From NCBI RefSeq assembly GCF_017308975.1, contig NZ_JADWPD010000012.1, positions 180,409 to 244,408 on the forward strand: 64,000 bases of DNA, read 5' to 3'. The stretch's first letter is position 1, and each line of letters opens with the position of its first letter. Source of the DNA: Amycolatopsis sp. MtRt-6 (GTDB taxonomy: Bacteria; Actinomycetota; Actinomycetes; Mycobacteriales; Pseudonocardiaceae). Position numbers and translations under genes: made by a program. The notes under the pieces were generated by a model. That model had not been told where the DNA came from and made no database searches. It worked only from the letters and a program-made list of their open reading frames with translations. This document shows, one piece after another, positions 45,601-53,524 of the stretch.

Positions 45601-46443
45601 CAGCGCGAGGACGCCGCCGATGCCGAGCACGGCGACCTGGCCGGCGGCGGGCAGGGCGGCGGTGGTCGCCGTCGGGAGCGCCGAGAGCTTCGCCGCGCGA
45701 AGCCGCTCCCCGAACAGCTTGCGCGCGGTCGCCTCGAGCTTCGAGACCTCCCGCGTCTCCTGGCCGAAGCCCTTGACCACCCGGACACCGGTGACGGTCT
45801 CTTCGACCTGCTGCGCGACGTCCGCCGCGCGCTGCTGGGCCGACCACGTGGCCGGGAACAGGCGCTTGCGGCTGCGCGTCACGATGATGCCGACCGCCGG
45901 CGTGACGACCAGCGCGATCAACGTCAGCACCGGCGACAGCCACAGCATCGCGACGAACGACAGCAGCGCGAAGACCACCGAGCCGAACGACAGCGGGACC
46001 TGCATCAGGATGCTGGTGACCAGCTGCAGGTCGGAGATCGCGCGCGAGGCGACCTGGCCGGTGCGCAGGGCGTCCTGCTTGCCGCCGTCCAGCCGCGAAA
46101 CGGCGTTGAAGACGCGCTGACGCAGATCGTGCTGGACGTCGAGGGCGAGCTTCCCGCCGAGGTAGCGGCGCGCGAACGCGGTGCCGAAGGCGATCAGCTG
46201 CAGCGCGACCAGGAAGGCGGCGATCCCGGGCAGGCCGCCGGTGTGCCCGGCCACCGCGTCGTCGACCGCCGTGCGCACCAGCAGCGGGCTCGCGGCCTGC
46301 ACGCCGACGCCGACCGCGGCGGCGAGCAGCGACAGCACGACGAGGACGCGGTGCTCCCACGCCGCGGCGGACAGCCGGCGGATCCAGCCGGCCGTCTCGG
46401 CGGGTGGGAGCTCTTGACGGGAGCGAGGCGGTGCGGTGGTCAC
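42697..46443 (-). CDS. Fused double ABC exporter with asymmetric ATP sites
   Basis: One polypeptide of 1248 residues carrying membrane domain, ATPase, membrane domain, ATPase. NBD1 has Walker A GTAGSGKST (about residue 386), signature LSGGQRQ and Walker B LVLDDATSAID, where the catalytic Glu is Asp. NBD2 has GATGAGKST, signature LSAGQRQ and a normal LLLDEATAALD. So one composite site, NBD1 Walker B with the NBD2 signature, is degenerate and the other is complete, as in TM287/288 and BmrCD heterodimers. It is probably a lipid or drug exporter. A long acidic linker at about 560-640 includes several Cys. The GTG at 46443 follows TACTGT by six bases. Confidence 0.9.
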   Translation of the reverse strand: MTTAPPRSRQELPPAETAGWIRRLSAAAWEHRVLVVLSLLAAAVGVGVQAASPLLVRTAVDDAVAGHTGGLPGIAAFLVALQLIAFGTAFARRYLGGKLALDVQHDLRQRVFNAVSRLDGGKQDALRTGQVASRAISDLQLVTSILMQVPLSFGSVVFALLSFVAMLWLSPVLTLIALVVTPAVGIIVTRSRKRLFPATWSAQQRAADVAQQVEETVTGVRVVKGFGQETREVSKLEATARKLFGERLRAAKLSALPTATTAALPAAGQVAVLGIGGVLALNGSITLGTFLAFATYLATLIGPARMLSGLVVQAQLTRAGAERVYELIDAQPEVVDAPDARPLPAGPLGVELDGVRFGYTRSEPVLDGLSVTAHPGETLALVGTAGSGKSTISLLLPRFYDVHEGAVRIGGLDVREVPLRQLRQAIGVVFEEAFLFSSSIRDNIAYGRPDATEEEIVAAARAAEADGFIRALPDGYDTLVGERGLTLSGGQRQRLGLARALITDPRILVLDDATSAIDTVTEAAIHDTLRSVTATRTTLLIAHRRSTLALADRIAVLDEGRVVDVGTEAELMARCPLFRELVAGPGDDVEEKHRCEGLDCGQDGVTPALWPRDESRDEVDALAEAARMRSGDPNNSGWVGGGGGLDVPPTPELIEGVRKLPAAVDEPRLPGVDVTAADPKFRLAGLLRPVRWPLAAVIALVAADALASIALPGLYQFGVDHGVRAGVEWMIWLAAGIGAAVIAADWLVVFAQTRLTARVGETVLYALRVRSYAHLQRLGLDYYERELSGKIMTRMTTDVDALSTFLQTGLATAVVSALTLAGITGALLVTDAGLALYALAMVPVLAVATVIFRRSASKAYNEARERVSVVNADMQENVSGLRVAQAYTREDRSAEAFASRSDDYRRSRLRAQRYVATYFPLVALLSDLATTTVLVAGANRVSAGTLSAGVLLAFLLYLQQFFSPIQQLSAVFDGYQQASVGLNRIGDLLRTPTSVPPAEKPVAVPPRLRGEVSFKEVEFSYAGAEAPALAEFSLDVAAGETIALVGATGAGKSTAVKLVARYYDVTGGEVRIDGTDVREYELAGLRRRMGVVPQEAHLFSGTVADNVRYGRPSATDAEVEAAVRAVGALDGVAALPSGFLQPVGERGRSLSAGQRQLVALARAELVDPDVLLLDEATAALDPSTEAAVLRATETVARRRTTFVVAHRLATAARADRIVVLDHGRIVETGTHTELLSAGGHYARLWSLG

Positions 46444-46449
46444 GTTGTG

Positions 46450-46455
46450 ACAGTA
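46450..46455 (-). promoter_or_regulatory. -10 TACTGT of the fused ABC exporter
   Basis: TACTGT followed by six bases and GTG at 46443 on the minus strand. A leaderless start is likely. Confidence 0.5.
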
Positions 46456-46490
46456 AGCGCCACCACCGACAAAATATTTCCCCGAATGCT

Positions 46491-46527
46491 CCGAAGGCCA
46501 CCTCGAGCTGCTCGAGGTGGCCTTCGG
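46491..46527 (-). terminator. Terminator between permease and exporter genes
   Basis: Bases 46491-46507 (CCGAAGGCCACCTCGAG) pair perfectly with 46511-46527 over a three-base loop, followed on the minus strand by a T-containing stretch near 46470-46480. It ends the ABC-2 operon. Confidence 0.85.
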
Positions 46528-46538
46528 GACAGGGAAAA

Positions 46539-47423
46539 CTACGTGATGTCGCGCTTCTGGTTGCCCGCCCAGCCGAGGCCGAAGAAGAGCATCGTCCACG
46601 CGAAGAAGATCAGCGCCGACGCCCACCACGAGATCACGCCCGGCGCACCCGCCGCGAGCTGCAGGCCGAGCGCCGACCAGTGGTCGACGCCGCCCGGCAG
46701 GTTGAGCGAGTTGATCCCGAACGCGTCCGCCGCGATCCCGCCGACGATCCCGTTGGCGGTGCCGTTCGGCAGGATCCCGCCCAGGATGTCGGCCGGGCCC
46801 CAGAGCGCGATGACCAGGACGTTCTCGATGATCAGGAACCACACGATGAACAGCACCACGGCCAGCGGCACGTTGCGCAGCACCGCGCCGAACCCGATAC
46901 CGAACAACGTCACCAGCACCGAGGCCAGGATCGTCCCGCCGAGCGCGGCCAGCCACTGGCCCGCGCTGGGCCACCGCCCGGAATCGACCGAAGCCATCAC
47001 CGCGATCGCCGAGACACCGGCGCTCACCAGGCCGTAGATGGCGCCCCACCCCACGTAGGTGAGCATCTTCGCGGTCAGCGCGGTGACCCGGTTCGGCGCC
47101 GTCAGGAACGTCGTCGTGATCGTCTTGCTGCGGTACTCGCCGGCCAGCGCGAAGACGCCGAACAAGCCCGGGATCAGCTGCGCGATGTTCACGCCGTGCG
47201 CGAACGCCAGCAACCCGACCGGCAGCTTGCTCGCGTCCAGGCCGACCGCGCCCGCGATCTCGCGAGCGTCGGAACCGCCGATGTAGTCCGCGAAGTCGTT
47301 CGTGATCTTGCCCCACACGAACGTCAGCCAGAACGCGACCAGCGCCAGCGGGATCAGCAGCACCCACCACGTGTTCAGCGAGAGCGTCTTGCGGAACTCC
47401 GCCTTGATCAGGTTGCCCATCAC
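46539..47423 (-). CDS. ABC-2-type transporter permease
   Basis: Permease of 294 residues with six hydrophobic segments. It begins with a short cytoplasmic helix (NLIKAEFRKTLSLNTWW), has the conserved EYRSKTITTTFLTAPNR loop between segments and ends GLGWAGNQKRD. The partner ATPase is the overlapping upstream gene. The substrate is unknown; relatives move antibiotics, lantibiotics or Na+ ions. GTG 47423 and ATG 47420 are adjacent candidate starts; GGGGAGG lies nine bases before the GTG. A strong terminator follows. Confidence 0.88.
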   Translation of the reverse strand: MMGNLIKAEFRKTLSLNTWWVLLIPLALVAFWLTFVWGKITNDFADYIGGSDAREIAGAVGLDASKLPVGLLAFAHGVNIAQLIPGLFGVFALAGEYRSKTITTTFLTAPNRVTALTAKMLTYVGWGAIYGLVSAGVSAIAVMASVDSGRWPSAGQWLAALGGTILASVLVTLFGIGFGAVLRNVPLAVVLFIVWFLIIENVLVIALWGPADILGGILPNGTANGIVGGIAADAFGINSLNLPGGVDHWSALGLQLAAGAPGVISWWASALIFFAWTMLFFGLGWAGNQKRDIT

Positions 47424-48484
47424 TGCTGCGGTCCTCCCCAGTGCTGCTGCTGTTGCTGCTGTGGACCCGACGGCGGGCCCGGCTGGTAGTGCTGCTGGTG
47501 CGGCGGATAACCGGGCGGCGGGCCCTGGTACTGCGGCTGCGGCGGGTAACCCGGCGGCGGCTGGCCCGGCGCGCCGGCGTACTGGCCCTGCGTCAGCTGG
47601 AAGAACATCCGCTCCAGGTCGGCATGTTCCTCCTGCATCCCGTAGACGGCGATCCCGGCCTTCGCGGCGATGTCACCGATCTGCTGCACGCTCGACCCGG
47701 CCACCGCGACCCGGCCGTCCGGCGTCGGCGAAACCCCGACGATGCCGTTGTCCTGCAACGCCTTCACCAGCGCCGACGGGTCCGCCGGCTGCACCAGCAC
47801 CCGCGACTGCTGGCTCTTGCGCAGCTGCTCCAGCGGGCCGTAGTACCGCGTGACGCCCTGGCTGATGATGACGACCTGGTCGATCAGCTGCTCGACCTCG
47901 TTGAGCAGGTGACTCGACACCAGCACCGTCCGCCGCTGCTCCCGCGCGTACGAGCGCAGGAAGTTGCGCAGCCACAGGATGCCCTCGGGGTCCAGGCCGT
48001 TCGTCGGCTCGTCGAGCACCAGCACCTGCGGATCGCCCAGCAGCGCCGTCGCCAGCGCCAGCCGCTGCCGCATGCCGAGCGAGAACCCGCCCGCCTTCCG
48101 GTCCGCGGCGCTGCCCAGGCCCACCAGGCCCAGCACCTCGTCGGCGCGCCGGTCCGGCACGCCGATCGCCGCCGCGTACACCCGGAGGTGGTTGCGGGCC
48201 GTCCGGCCCGGGTGGAAGCCCTCGTTCTCCAGCACCGAGCCCACCACCCGCGCCGGGTTCCCCAGCTGCGAGTGCGGCCGGCCGTTGATCGTCGCCGTCC
48301 CTGAAGTGGGTGTCACCAACCCGAGCAACATGCGCAATGTCGTCGTCTTCCCGGCGCCGTTCGGCCCCAGGAACCCCGTCACCGAACCCGGTTCGACCGT
48401 GAAGCTCAGGTTCTGCACGGCGTTCACTGCGCCGAACCGCTTGCTCAGGTTCTGCACCACAATCCGGCCACTGCCGTCGTGCAT
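47420..48484 (-). CDS. ABC-2-type transporter ATPase with Pro/Gln-rich tail
   Basis: ATPase of 354 residues. Walker A is GPNGAGKTTT, signature FSLGMRQRL (the variant of ABC-2 exporters), Walker B LVLDEPTNGLDPEG and H-loop VSSHLLNEVEQ. From about residue 300 there is a low-complexity Pro/Gln/Tyr/Gly tail (PGQPPPGYPPQPQYQGPP and later a Gln run) not needed for ATP hydrolysis. The ATG at 48484 has GGGGACGGT upstream; a longer frame to 48520 is unsupported. It overlaps the permease gene. Confidence 0.9.
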   Translation of the reverse strand: MHDGSGRIVVQNLSKRFGAVNAVQNLSFTVEPGSVTGFLGPNGAGKTTTLRMLLGLVTPTSGTATINGRPHSQLGNPARVVGSVLENEGFHPGRTARNHLRVYAAAIGVPDRRADEVLGLVGLGSAADRKAGGFSLGMRQRLALATALLGDPQVLVLDEPTNGLDPEGILWLRNFLRSYAREQRRTVLVSSHLLNEVEQLIDQVVIISQGVTRYYGPLEQLRKSQQSRVLVQPADPSALVKALQDNGIVGVSPTPDGRVAVAGSSVQQIGDIAAKAGIAVYGMQEEHADLERMFFQLTQGQYAGAPGQPPPGYPPQPQYQGPPPGYPPHQQHYQPGPPSGPQQQQQQHWGGPQQ

Positions 48485-48814
48485 ACCGTCCCCTAACGTT
48501 CCCCGCTGATGCGGCGTCATCCTGCCTTACCGGCGGCGACCGCGCGCACGGAACACCCGAGAGCGACTTTCGTCACTTTCCGCTACCGCCCGATGGCGGC
48601 CCCGATGCCGCTGACCAGAGGATTCGTGATCTCCGGCCAGATCAACTTGGTAAAGAATTCGTGCGACTTGCCGACCCGGTGCAGCCAAGTCCGCCGAAGC
48701 CCTCTAAGCTAGGTATCGGCGGCCCGCTCCCAGTGACCCCCAGGCTGGTTGAGCGGGTCGCCCCTTCGTCTCTGCATCGCGGCTTCGCCGCTCATGTCGA
48801 CTTCGTCCTCTCAC

Positions 48815-48835
48815 CCGGGGGGCCGAGCCCCCCGG
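48815..48835. repeat. GC-rich hairpin
   Basis: CCGGGGGGC (48815-48823) pairs with GCCCCCCGG (48827-48835) around CGA. A similar G/C-rich hairpin motif with GGGGCTTCGCCCC occurs at 55810-55850 in the VOC gene region. Confidence 0.6.
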
Positions 48836-48837
48836 AC

Positions 48838-48965
48838 CCCCACGGTGCCTTTCGCTGCGGTTCCAGCCCTGCCGGACTCCCACCGTGCCTCTTTCGCTCG
48901 GCTTCCAGCCTTGCCGGACCCCACCGTGCCTTTTGCTCGGCTTCCAGCCCTGCCGGGTCTTCGGG
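48838..48965. repeat. Tandem repeats of about 40 bases
   Basis: Three imperfect units contain CACCGTGCCTTT, CTCGGCTTCCAGCC and TGCCGGACC in that order. They lie upstream of the orphan response regulator and do not look coding. Confidence 0.65.
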
Positions 48966-49020
48966 CTTCCTGCTGCGGTTTCGGGCCTGCTGCGGTGGGT
49001 GGGTGTGGCATCGTGGCGCG

Positions 49021-49689
49021 GTGCGGATCTTGCTCGTTGAGGATGAACGGCGGCTTGCTGAGGCGCTGCGGGCCGGGCTCTGTGCTGAGGGGTATGCCGT
49101 TGATGTTGCCCACCATGGGCGGGATGCCCTCTGGCTTGCCGGTGAACATCCCTACTCCGCCATCGTGCTGGACATCATGCTTCCCGGGCTGAACGGCTAC
49201 CGCGTCTGCCGGCGGCTGCGGGAACAAGGGGACCGGACTCCCATCCTGATGCTTACCGCCAAGGATGGGGAAGATGACGAGATCGAGGCCCTTGATACCG
49301 GGGCCGATGATTTTCTGCCCAAGCCCTTCTCCTACGGCGTCTTGCTCTCGCGGCTTCGCGCGCTCATCCGGCGTGGGGGTGCCACCCGGGCGGGTGTTCT
49401 CACGCTCGGGGATCTCGCGCTCGATCTGGCGGGGCGGACCTGCCGGCGCGGTACGGCCGACATCGTGCTCACCGGGAAGGAGTTCGCTCTCCTTGCCTAC
49501 CTGATGCAGCGGCCGGGGCAGGTCGTCACCAAGAGTGAGCTGCTCGACAACCTCTGGGACTTCGCCTCCTCCGCGACTGCCAACCTGGTCGAGGTGCACG
49601 TCAGTGCGCTGCGGCGCAAGATCGATGTCCCGTTCGGGGCCGAGACCATCCGGACCGTGCGGGGCGCTGGTTACCGCGTGGCGACATGA
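49021..49689 (+). CDS. Orphan OmpR-family response regulator
   Basis: Regulator of 222 residues. Receiver with VEDERRLAEAL, phospho-acceptor D51 (LDIMLPG), switch T79 region MLTAKDGEDD and KPF lysine, then a winged-helix domain ending TIRTVRGAGYRVA. No histidine kinase gene is adjacent; the next gene is ald on the other strand. Codon use is less GC-biased (many GCT, GTT, GAT, CTT codons) than neighbours, hinting at acquisition. The GTG at 49021 has no ribosome site; CATCGT six bases upstream may mark a leaderless start. Confidence 0.85.
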   Translation: MRILLVEDERRLAEALRAGLCAEGYAVDVAHHGRDALWLAGEHPYSAIVLDIMLPGLNGYRVCRRLREQGDRTPILMLTAKDGEDDEIEALDTGADDFLPKPFSYGVLLSRLRALIRRGGATRAGVLTLGDLALDLAGRTCRRGTADIVLTGKEFALLAYLMQRPGQVVTKSELLDNLWDFASSATANLVEVHVSALRRKIDVPFGAETIRTVRGAGYRVAT

Positions 49690-49698
49690 ACACAAAGA

Positions 49699-49735
49699 GA
49701 GCGGGCCCCTGCCGCGGTGCGACAGGAGCCCGCTC
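49699..49735. terminator. Terminator between response regulator and ald
   Basis: GAGCGGGC (49699-49706) pairs with GCCCGCTC (49728-49735), with an inner CCTG/CAGG stem, between convergent genes. Confidence 0.8.
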
Positions 49736-49747
49736 GGGCGGGATGGC

Positions 49748-50863
49748 TCAGGCGAGGACGGTGTCCAGCGGCGTGTGCGGCAGGTCGTGGGCCACCGCGA
49801 CCGGGCCGTTCGTCAGGGCGCCGTCGTGCGTGTTGAGGCCCTTCGCCAGCGCGGCGTCGGCCTGCAGCGCGGCCTTCCAGCCGTGCTCGGCCAGCTGGAC
49901 CGCGTACGGCAGGGTGACGTTCGTGAGGCCGTAGGTCGACGTCCGGGGCACCGCGCCCGGCATGTTCGCGACGCAGTAGAAGACCGACTCGTGCACGGTG
50001 TAGGTCGGCTCGTCGTGCGTGGTCGGGCGCGAGTCGGCGAAGCAGCCGCCCTGGTCGATCGCGATGTCGACGAGGACGCTGCCCGGCTTCATGCGGGCGA
50101 CCAGGTCGTTCGAGACCAGCTTCGGCGCCTTCGCGCCGGGGACGAGCACCGCGCCGATGACCAGGTCGGCCTGCAGCACGGACTCCTCGACCGACAGCCG
50201 GTTCGACGTCACCGTGCGGATGCGGCCGCCGAAGTCGTTGTCGATCTGGCGGAGGCGGTCGACGTTGGTGTCGAGGATCTCGACGTCCGAGCCGAGGCCG
50301 AGAGCGACGCGGGCGGCGTTGAGGCCCGCGACCCCGCCGCCGATGACGACGACGCGCGCCGGGTGGACGCCGGGGATGCCGCCGGGCAGGACACCGCGGC
50401 CGCCGCTCGGCTTCATCAGCGAGAACGCGCCGACCTGCGGGGCCAGCCGACCCGCGACCTCCGACATCGGGGCGAGCAGCGGCAGCGCGCCGTTGGCGGT
50501 CTGCACCGTCTCGTAGGCGATCGCGGTGGTGCCGGCGGCCAGGAGCGCGTCGGTCAGCGGGCGGTCGGCGGCGATGTGCAGGTAGGTGAAGAGGACCTGG
50601 TCGCGCCGGAGCCGGCCGTACTCCTCGGCGATGGGCTCCTTGACCTTGAGGACGAGCTCGCCCTCGGCCCAGGTCTCGTCGGCGGTCGCGAGGATCTTGG
50701 CGCCGGCGGAGACGTACTCCTCGTCGGTGATGGACGAGCCGACGCCCGCACCGGTCTCGACGAAGACGTCGTGCCCGCGGCCGACCAGCTCGTGCACCCC
50801 CGCCGGGGTCAGCGCCACCCGGTATTCGTGCTTCTTGATCTCACGGGGAACGGCGATACGCAC
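49748..50863 (-). CDS. ald: Alanine dehydrogenase
   Basis: Enzyme of 371 residues that interconverts L-alanine and pyruvate with NAD and ammonia. Starts MRIAVPREIKKHEYRVALTP. Active-site Lys and His lie in LVLKVKEP and LFTYLHIAADR, the NAD loop is VVVIGGGVAGLNAAR, and SYGLTNVTLPY lies near the end. The GTG at 50863 has GGAGG six bases upstream. In Mycobacterium it is induced by hypoxia and alanine via AldR; no AldR gene lies nearby. It shares a terminator with the response regulator. Confidence 0.96.
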   Translation of the reverse strand: MRIAVPREIKKHEYRVALTPAGVHELVGRGHDVFVETGAGVGSSITDEEYVSAGAKILATADETWAEGELVLKVKEPIAEEYGRLRRDQVLFTYLHIAADRPLTDALLAAGTTAIAYETVQTANGALPLLAPMSEVAGRLAPQVGAFSLMKPSGGRGVLPGGIPGVHPARVVVIGGGVAGLNAARVALGLGSDVEILDTNVDRLRQIDNDFGGRIRTVTSNRLSVEESVLQADLVIGAVLVPGAKAPKLVSNDLVARMKPGSVLVDIAIDQGGCFADSRPTTHDEPTYTVHESVFYCVANMPGAVPRTSTYGLTNVTLPYAVQLAEHGWKAALQADAALAKGLNTHDGALTNGPVAVAHDLPHTPLDTVLA

Positions 50864-51034
50864 AGTCGGCCTCCTGGGTCGGTCTGCGTCCGGATTCGGT
50901 GCGGTGTCGCCACTCACGGTGAACCACCCGGACGGCGGTGTCATCGTGCTGGGCGGACAGTTCTGGTCAGTATTCGTGGTGCTGCGCGAACAATGCCTTG
51001 ACCTCGACCTCACTGGAAGTTGCACGGTTGCCTC

Positions 51035-51970
51035 ATGCGTGCGGTGTGGTTGAGAGAGTTCGGTGGTCCGGAAGTCCTGGTCCCGGGGGAGGCGCCGGAT
51101 CCGGTGCCCGGGCCGGGGCAGGTGCTGGTGGAGGTGTGTTTCGCGAACATCACGTTCGTCGAGACGCAGTTCCGGGCGGGGGCGCCGGGGCCGTTCCGGG
51201 CTTCGCCGCCGGTGATCCCCGGCAACGGCGTCGGCGGCGTGATCGGCGCGGTCGGCCCGGGGGTGGAGCCGGGGCTGGTGGGGCAGCGGGTGGTCACGGC
51301 GACGGGCGGGTCCGGCGGGTACGCCGAGCGCGTCGCGGTGGACGCGGCGGCGGTGTTCGAGGTGCCGCCCGCGCTCTCGCTCGACGCGGCGGTGGCGCTG
51401 CTCGCGGACGGCCGGACGGCGACCGGTTTGGTGCATGCGACCAGGGTGCGCCCGGGCGATCGAGTCCTGGTCGAGGCGGCGGCGGGTGGCGTCGGCAGCC
51501 TGCTGGTCCAGCTCGCGAAGGCGGCGGGCGCGACGGTGATCGGCGCGGCCGGCGGGCCGGCGAAGGTGGCACGGGTGCTGGGGGCGGACGCGGTGGTGGA
51601 CTACCTGCGGCCGGACTGGACGTCTTCGGTCGGCCCGCTCGACGTCGTGTTCGACGGGGTGGGCGGAGCGATCGGCACGGCGGCGTTCGGGCTGCTGCGC
51701 CGGGGCGGCCGGATGGCGGCGTACGGCCTGGCGGGCGGCTCGTGGGCGGAAGTGTCCGAAGAGGACGCCGCGGCCCGGGGAGTTTCGCTGGTGCGGTCGA
51801 TCGGGACCCCGGCGGAGCTGCGGGCGTTCACGGAGTCGGCGTTGGCCGCGGCGGCGGCGGGGGACCTGGTGCCGGTGATCGGCCAGCGGTTCCCCCTGGA
51901 GAAGGCGGCGGACGCCCACGCGGCGATCGAGTCGCGGGCAACGGTGGGGAAGACGTTGCTGGTCACATGA
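51035..51970 (+). CDS. Zinc-independent MDR oxidoreductase, quinone-reductase-like
   Basis: Medium-chain dehydrogenase/reductase of 311 residues. Starts MRAVWLREFGGPEVL; the NADPH loop is EAAAGGVGSLLVQLAKAAGA and the VDYLRPDW region follows. Zinc ligands of alcohol dehydrogenases are missing, as in quinone oxidoreductases. The TTGACCTCGACCTC stretch upstream is loosely MerR-promoter-like but not convincing. ATG 51035 is followed by an ATGA overlap into the next gene, making a two-gene operon. Confidence 0.87.
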   Translation: MRAVWLREFGGPEVLVPGEAPDPVPGPGQVLVEVCFANITFVETQFRAGAPGPFRASPPVIPGNGVGGVIGAVGPGVEPGLVGQRVVTATGGSGGYAERVAVDAAAVFEVPPALSLDAAVALLADGRTATGLVHATRVRPGDRVLVEAAAGGVGSLLVQLAKAAGATVIGAAGGPAKVARVLGADAVVDYLRPDWTSSVGPLDVVFDGVGGAIGTAAFGLLRRGGRMAAYGLAGGSWAEVSEEDAAARGVSLVRSIGTPAELRAFTESALAAAAAGDLVPVIGQRFPLEKAADAHAAIESRATVGKTLLVT

Positions 51971-52383
51971 TCGACGAATTCCTTGCCCGCCCGTTGACGG
52001 CGCGGGTGGCCACGGACGGGCCGACGGTCAGGCCGACCTGGTACCTGTGGGAGGACGGCGCGTTCTGGATCCTCAGCGGCCCGTGGTCACGCTTGCCGTC
52101 GCTGGTTCTTTCGCGGCCTCGGATCGCGTTGTCGGTGGATGTCTGCGAGCTCGACACCGGGGTGGTTGTGCAGGTGCTGGCGAGCGGTGATGCTTCGGTG
52201 CGCCCGTTCGACGTGCCGCGGGGGCGGCGGAAGCTGGTGCGGTACCTGGGGGACGACGAACAGCGGTGGGATCCGCGGTTTCGCGAGTACCTGCACGGGG
52301 ATGTCGGCGCGGTCTGGGTGCACCTGCGGCCTTCGCGGCTGGTGGCGAAGGACCTCAGCTACGAGGTGCCGGAAAAGCCGTGA
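51967..52383 (+). CDS. Pyridoxamine 5'-phosphate oxidase-fold protein
   Basis: Split-barrel flavin-binding protein of 138 residues. MIDEFLARPLTARVATDGPT and PTWYLWEDGAFWILSG are typical; the C-terminus ends VWVHLRPSRLVAKDLSY. Relatives bind FMN or F420 and reduce small molecules. Co-translated with the MDR reductase gene by a four-base overlap, so both probably share a redox job. A strong hairpin follows. Confidence 0.82.
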   Translation: MIDEFLARPLTARVATDGPTVRPTWYLWEDGAFWILSGPWSRLPSLVLSRPRIALSVDVCELDTGVVVQVLASGDASVRPFDVPRGRRKLVRYLGDDEQRWDPRFREYLHGDVGAVWVHLRPSRLVAKDLSYEVPEKP

Positions 52384-52414
52384 AGGCCTCCTCCGGAGGG
52401 AGAAGGCCTTCACG
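52379..52414. terminator. Bidirectional terminator
   Basis: CGTGAAGGCCT (52379-52389) pairs with AGGCCTTCACG (52404-52414) between convergent genes. Confidence 0.8.
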
Positions 52415-52438
52415 GGTTCCGCCGCGGGAAGCGGAGGC

Positions 52439-53359
52439 TCAGGCGCGGTACGCCGACCAGGCGTTCTGCATCCGGGTGCTCTGGCCCGCGGTGAACTCGT
52501 ACATGCAGCTGTCGTAGCTGTAGTCCATGAAGTTGTGCACCGGGTCCACGCCCGCCGTCGCGCAGGTGTCCTTGTTCGCCGGGCAGCCCGACGTCGCCGT
52601 GGCCTCGGCCGGGGTGTCCGCCACGTAGTCGCCCGATCCCGAGCAGCCGCCCTGGAACGTGTGGTACAGGCCCATCCAGTGGCCGACCTCGTGGGTTGCG
52701 GTGTCGCCCTCGTTGTAGTTCGTCGCCGAGCCGCCCGGGAGGGACGTGTCCAGCAGGACCACGCCGTCCAGCTTCGGCTGCGACTTGTAGTTCGAGGGGA
52801 ACGTCGCCCAGCCCAGCAGGCTGTCGCCGAGGTTGGCCGTGTAGATGTTCAGCGCGTTCGCGCCGCCCTTGCGCAGCGCGTTCTTCATGTTGCGCTCGGC
52901 CGAGGTGCCGTCGGTGATCCCGTTGTACCAGGTCGCGTTGTTCGTGTAGTCGGTGCTGACCAGCGAGAAGCTGAAGCCGCTCGACGCGTACGCGCTGTTC
53001 AGGACCGAGATCTGCTTGCTGATCGTCGCCGCCGGGATGTTGCCCGCCGAACCGCTCGTGATCACGTGGAAGTACACCGGGATCGAAACCGCGGCCGCGG
53101 CCTGGGCGGAGCGGACCATGCGCTTGCCGGCGAGCTTGCTCTGCATGTCCGCCTCCATGCGGGCCGCCTCGGCCGGGGACACCGTGCCGGCGTGGCCGTC
53201 CCTGCTGCGGTCCGCGGCGTGCGCGGGGGTGAAGCAGTCGCCGCTCGGCGCCGCGACGGCGCTCCCGGCTCCCGCGGCCGGGATGGTCAAGGCGACCAGG
53301 GAGAGCGCGGACACCGCACCCAGCTTGACCGCCTTGCCGAAGCGCTTCGAACTGCTCAT
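52439..53359 (-). CDS. Secreted M43-family zinc metalloprotease
   Basis: Secreted protease of 306 residues. The signal peptide is MSSSKRFGKAVKLG with a hydrophobic core cleaved after about residue 36 (SAVAA). A propeptide-like part follows. The zinc motif is HEVGHWMGLYH, with the Met-turn VHNFMDYSYDSC. Pregnancy-associated-plasma-protein-like M43B peptidases cleave extracellular proteins. GGAG precedes the ATG. It is not clustered with an inhibitor gene. Confidence 0.92.
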   Translation of the reverse strand: MSSSKRFGKAVKLGAVSALSLVALTIPAAGAGSAVAAPSGDCFTPAHAADRSRDGHAGTVSPAEAARMEADMQSKLAGKRMVRSAQAAAAVSIPVYFHVITSGSAGNIPAATISKQISVLNSAYASSGFSFSLVSTDYTNNATWYNGITDGTSAERNMKNALRKGGANALNIYTANLGDSLLGWATFPSNYKSQPKLDGVVLLDTSLPGGSATNYNEGDTATHEVGHWMGLYHTFQGGCSGSGDYVADTPAEATATSGCPANKDTCATAGVDPVHNFMDYSYDSCMYEFTAGQSTRMQNAWSAYRA

Positions 53360-53524
53360 GGGCGAACTCCTCTTGCAACGACCCGGCTACCCGGGGTGGT
53401 GAGGAGAAAATGCGGCACGCGATCTTCGGAATCCACCATCTTTCGGCTGGAAAAGACAATCCGAACGATCGGCGCGATCCATGCGGAGTAGTGCATAAGT
53501 CCGGTGTTACGCCGAACGGCCCAA

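Larger units (their letters stand above)
48485..49020. other. Intergenic region with repeats
   Basis: About 535 bases without a gene. It holds a GC-rich hairpin at 48815-48835 and about three 38-42-base tandem units from 48838 to 48965. A CATCGT hexamer six bases before 49021 may be the -10 of the response regulator. Composition is less GC-rich than the neighbours. Confidence 0.5.

Noticed and set aside
42697..46443. Two separate ABC exporter genes
   Set aside because: There is no stop or start between the halves; one uninterrupted frame continues through a linker of about 80 residues.
50990..51034. MerR-type operator before the MDR reductase
   Set aside because: TTGACCTCGACCTC looks like one arm, but the second arm pairs poorly and no MerR gene is adjacent.
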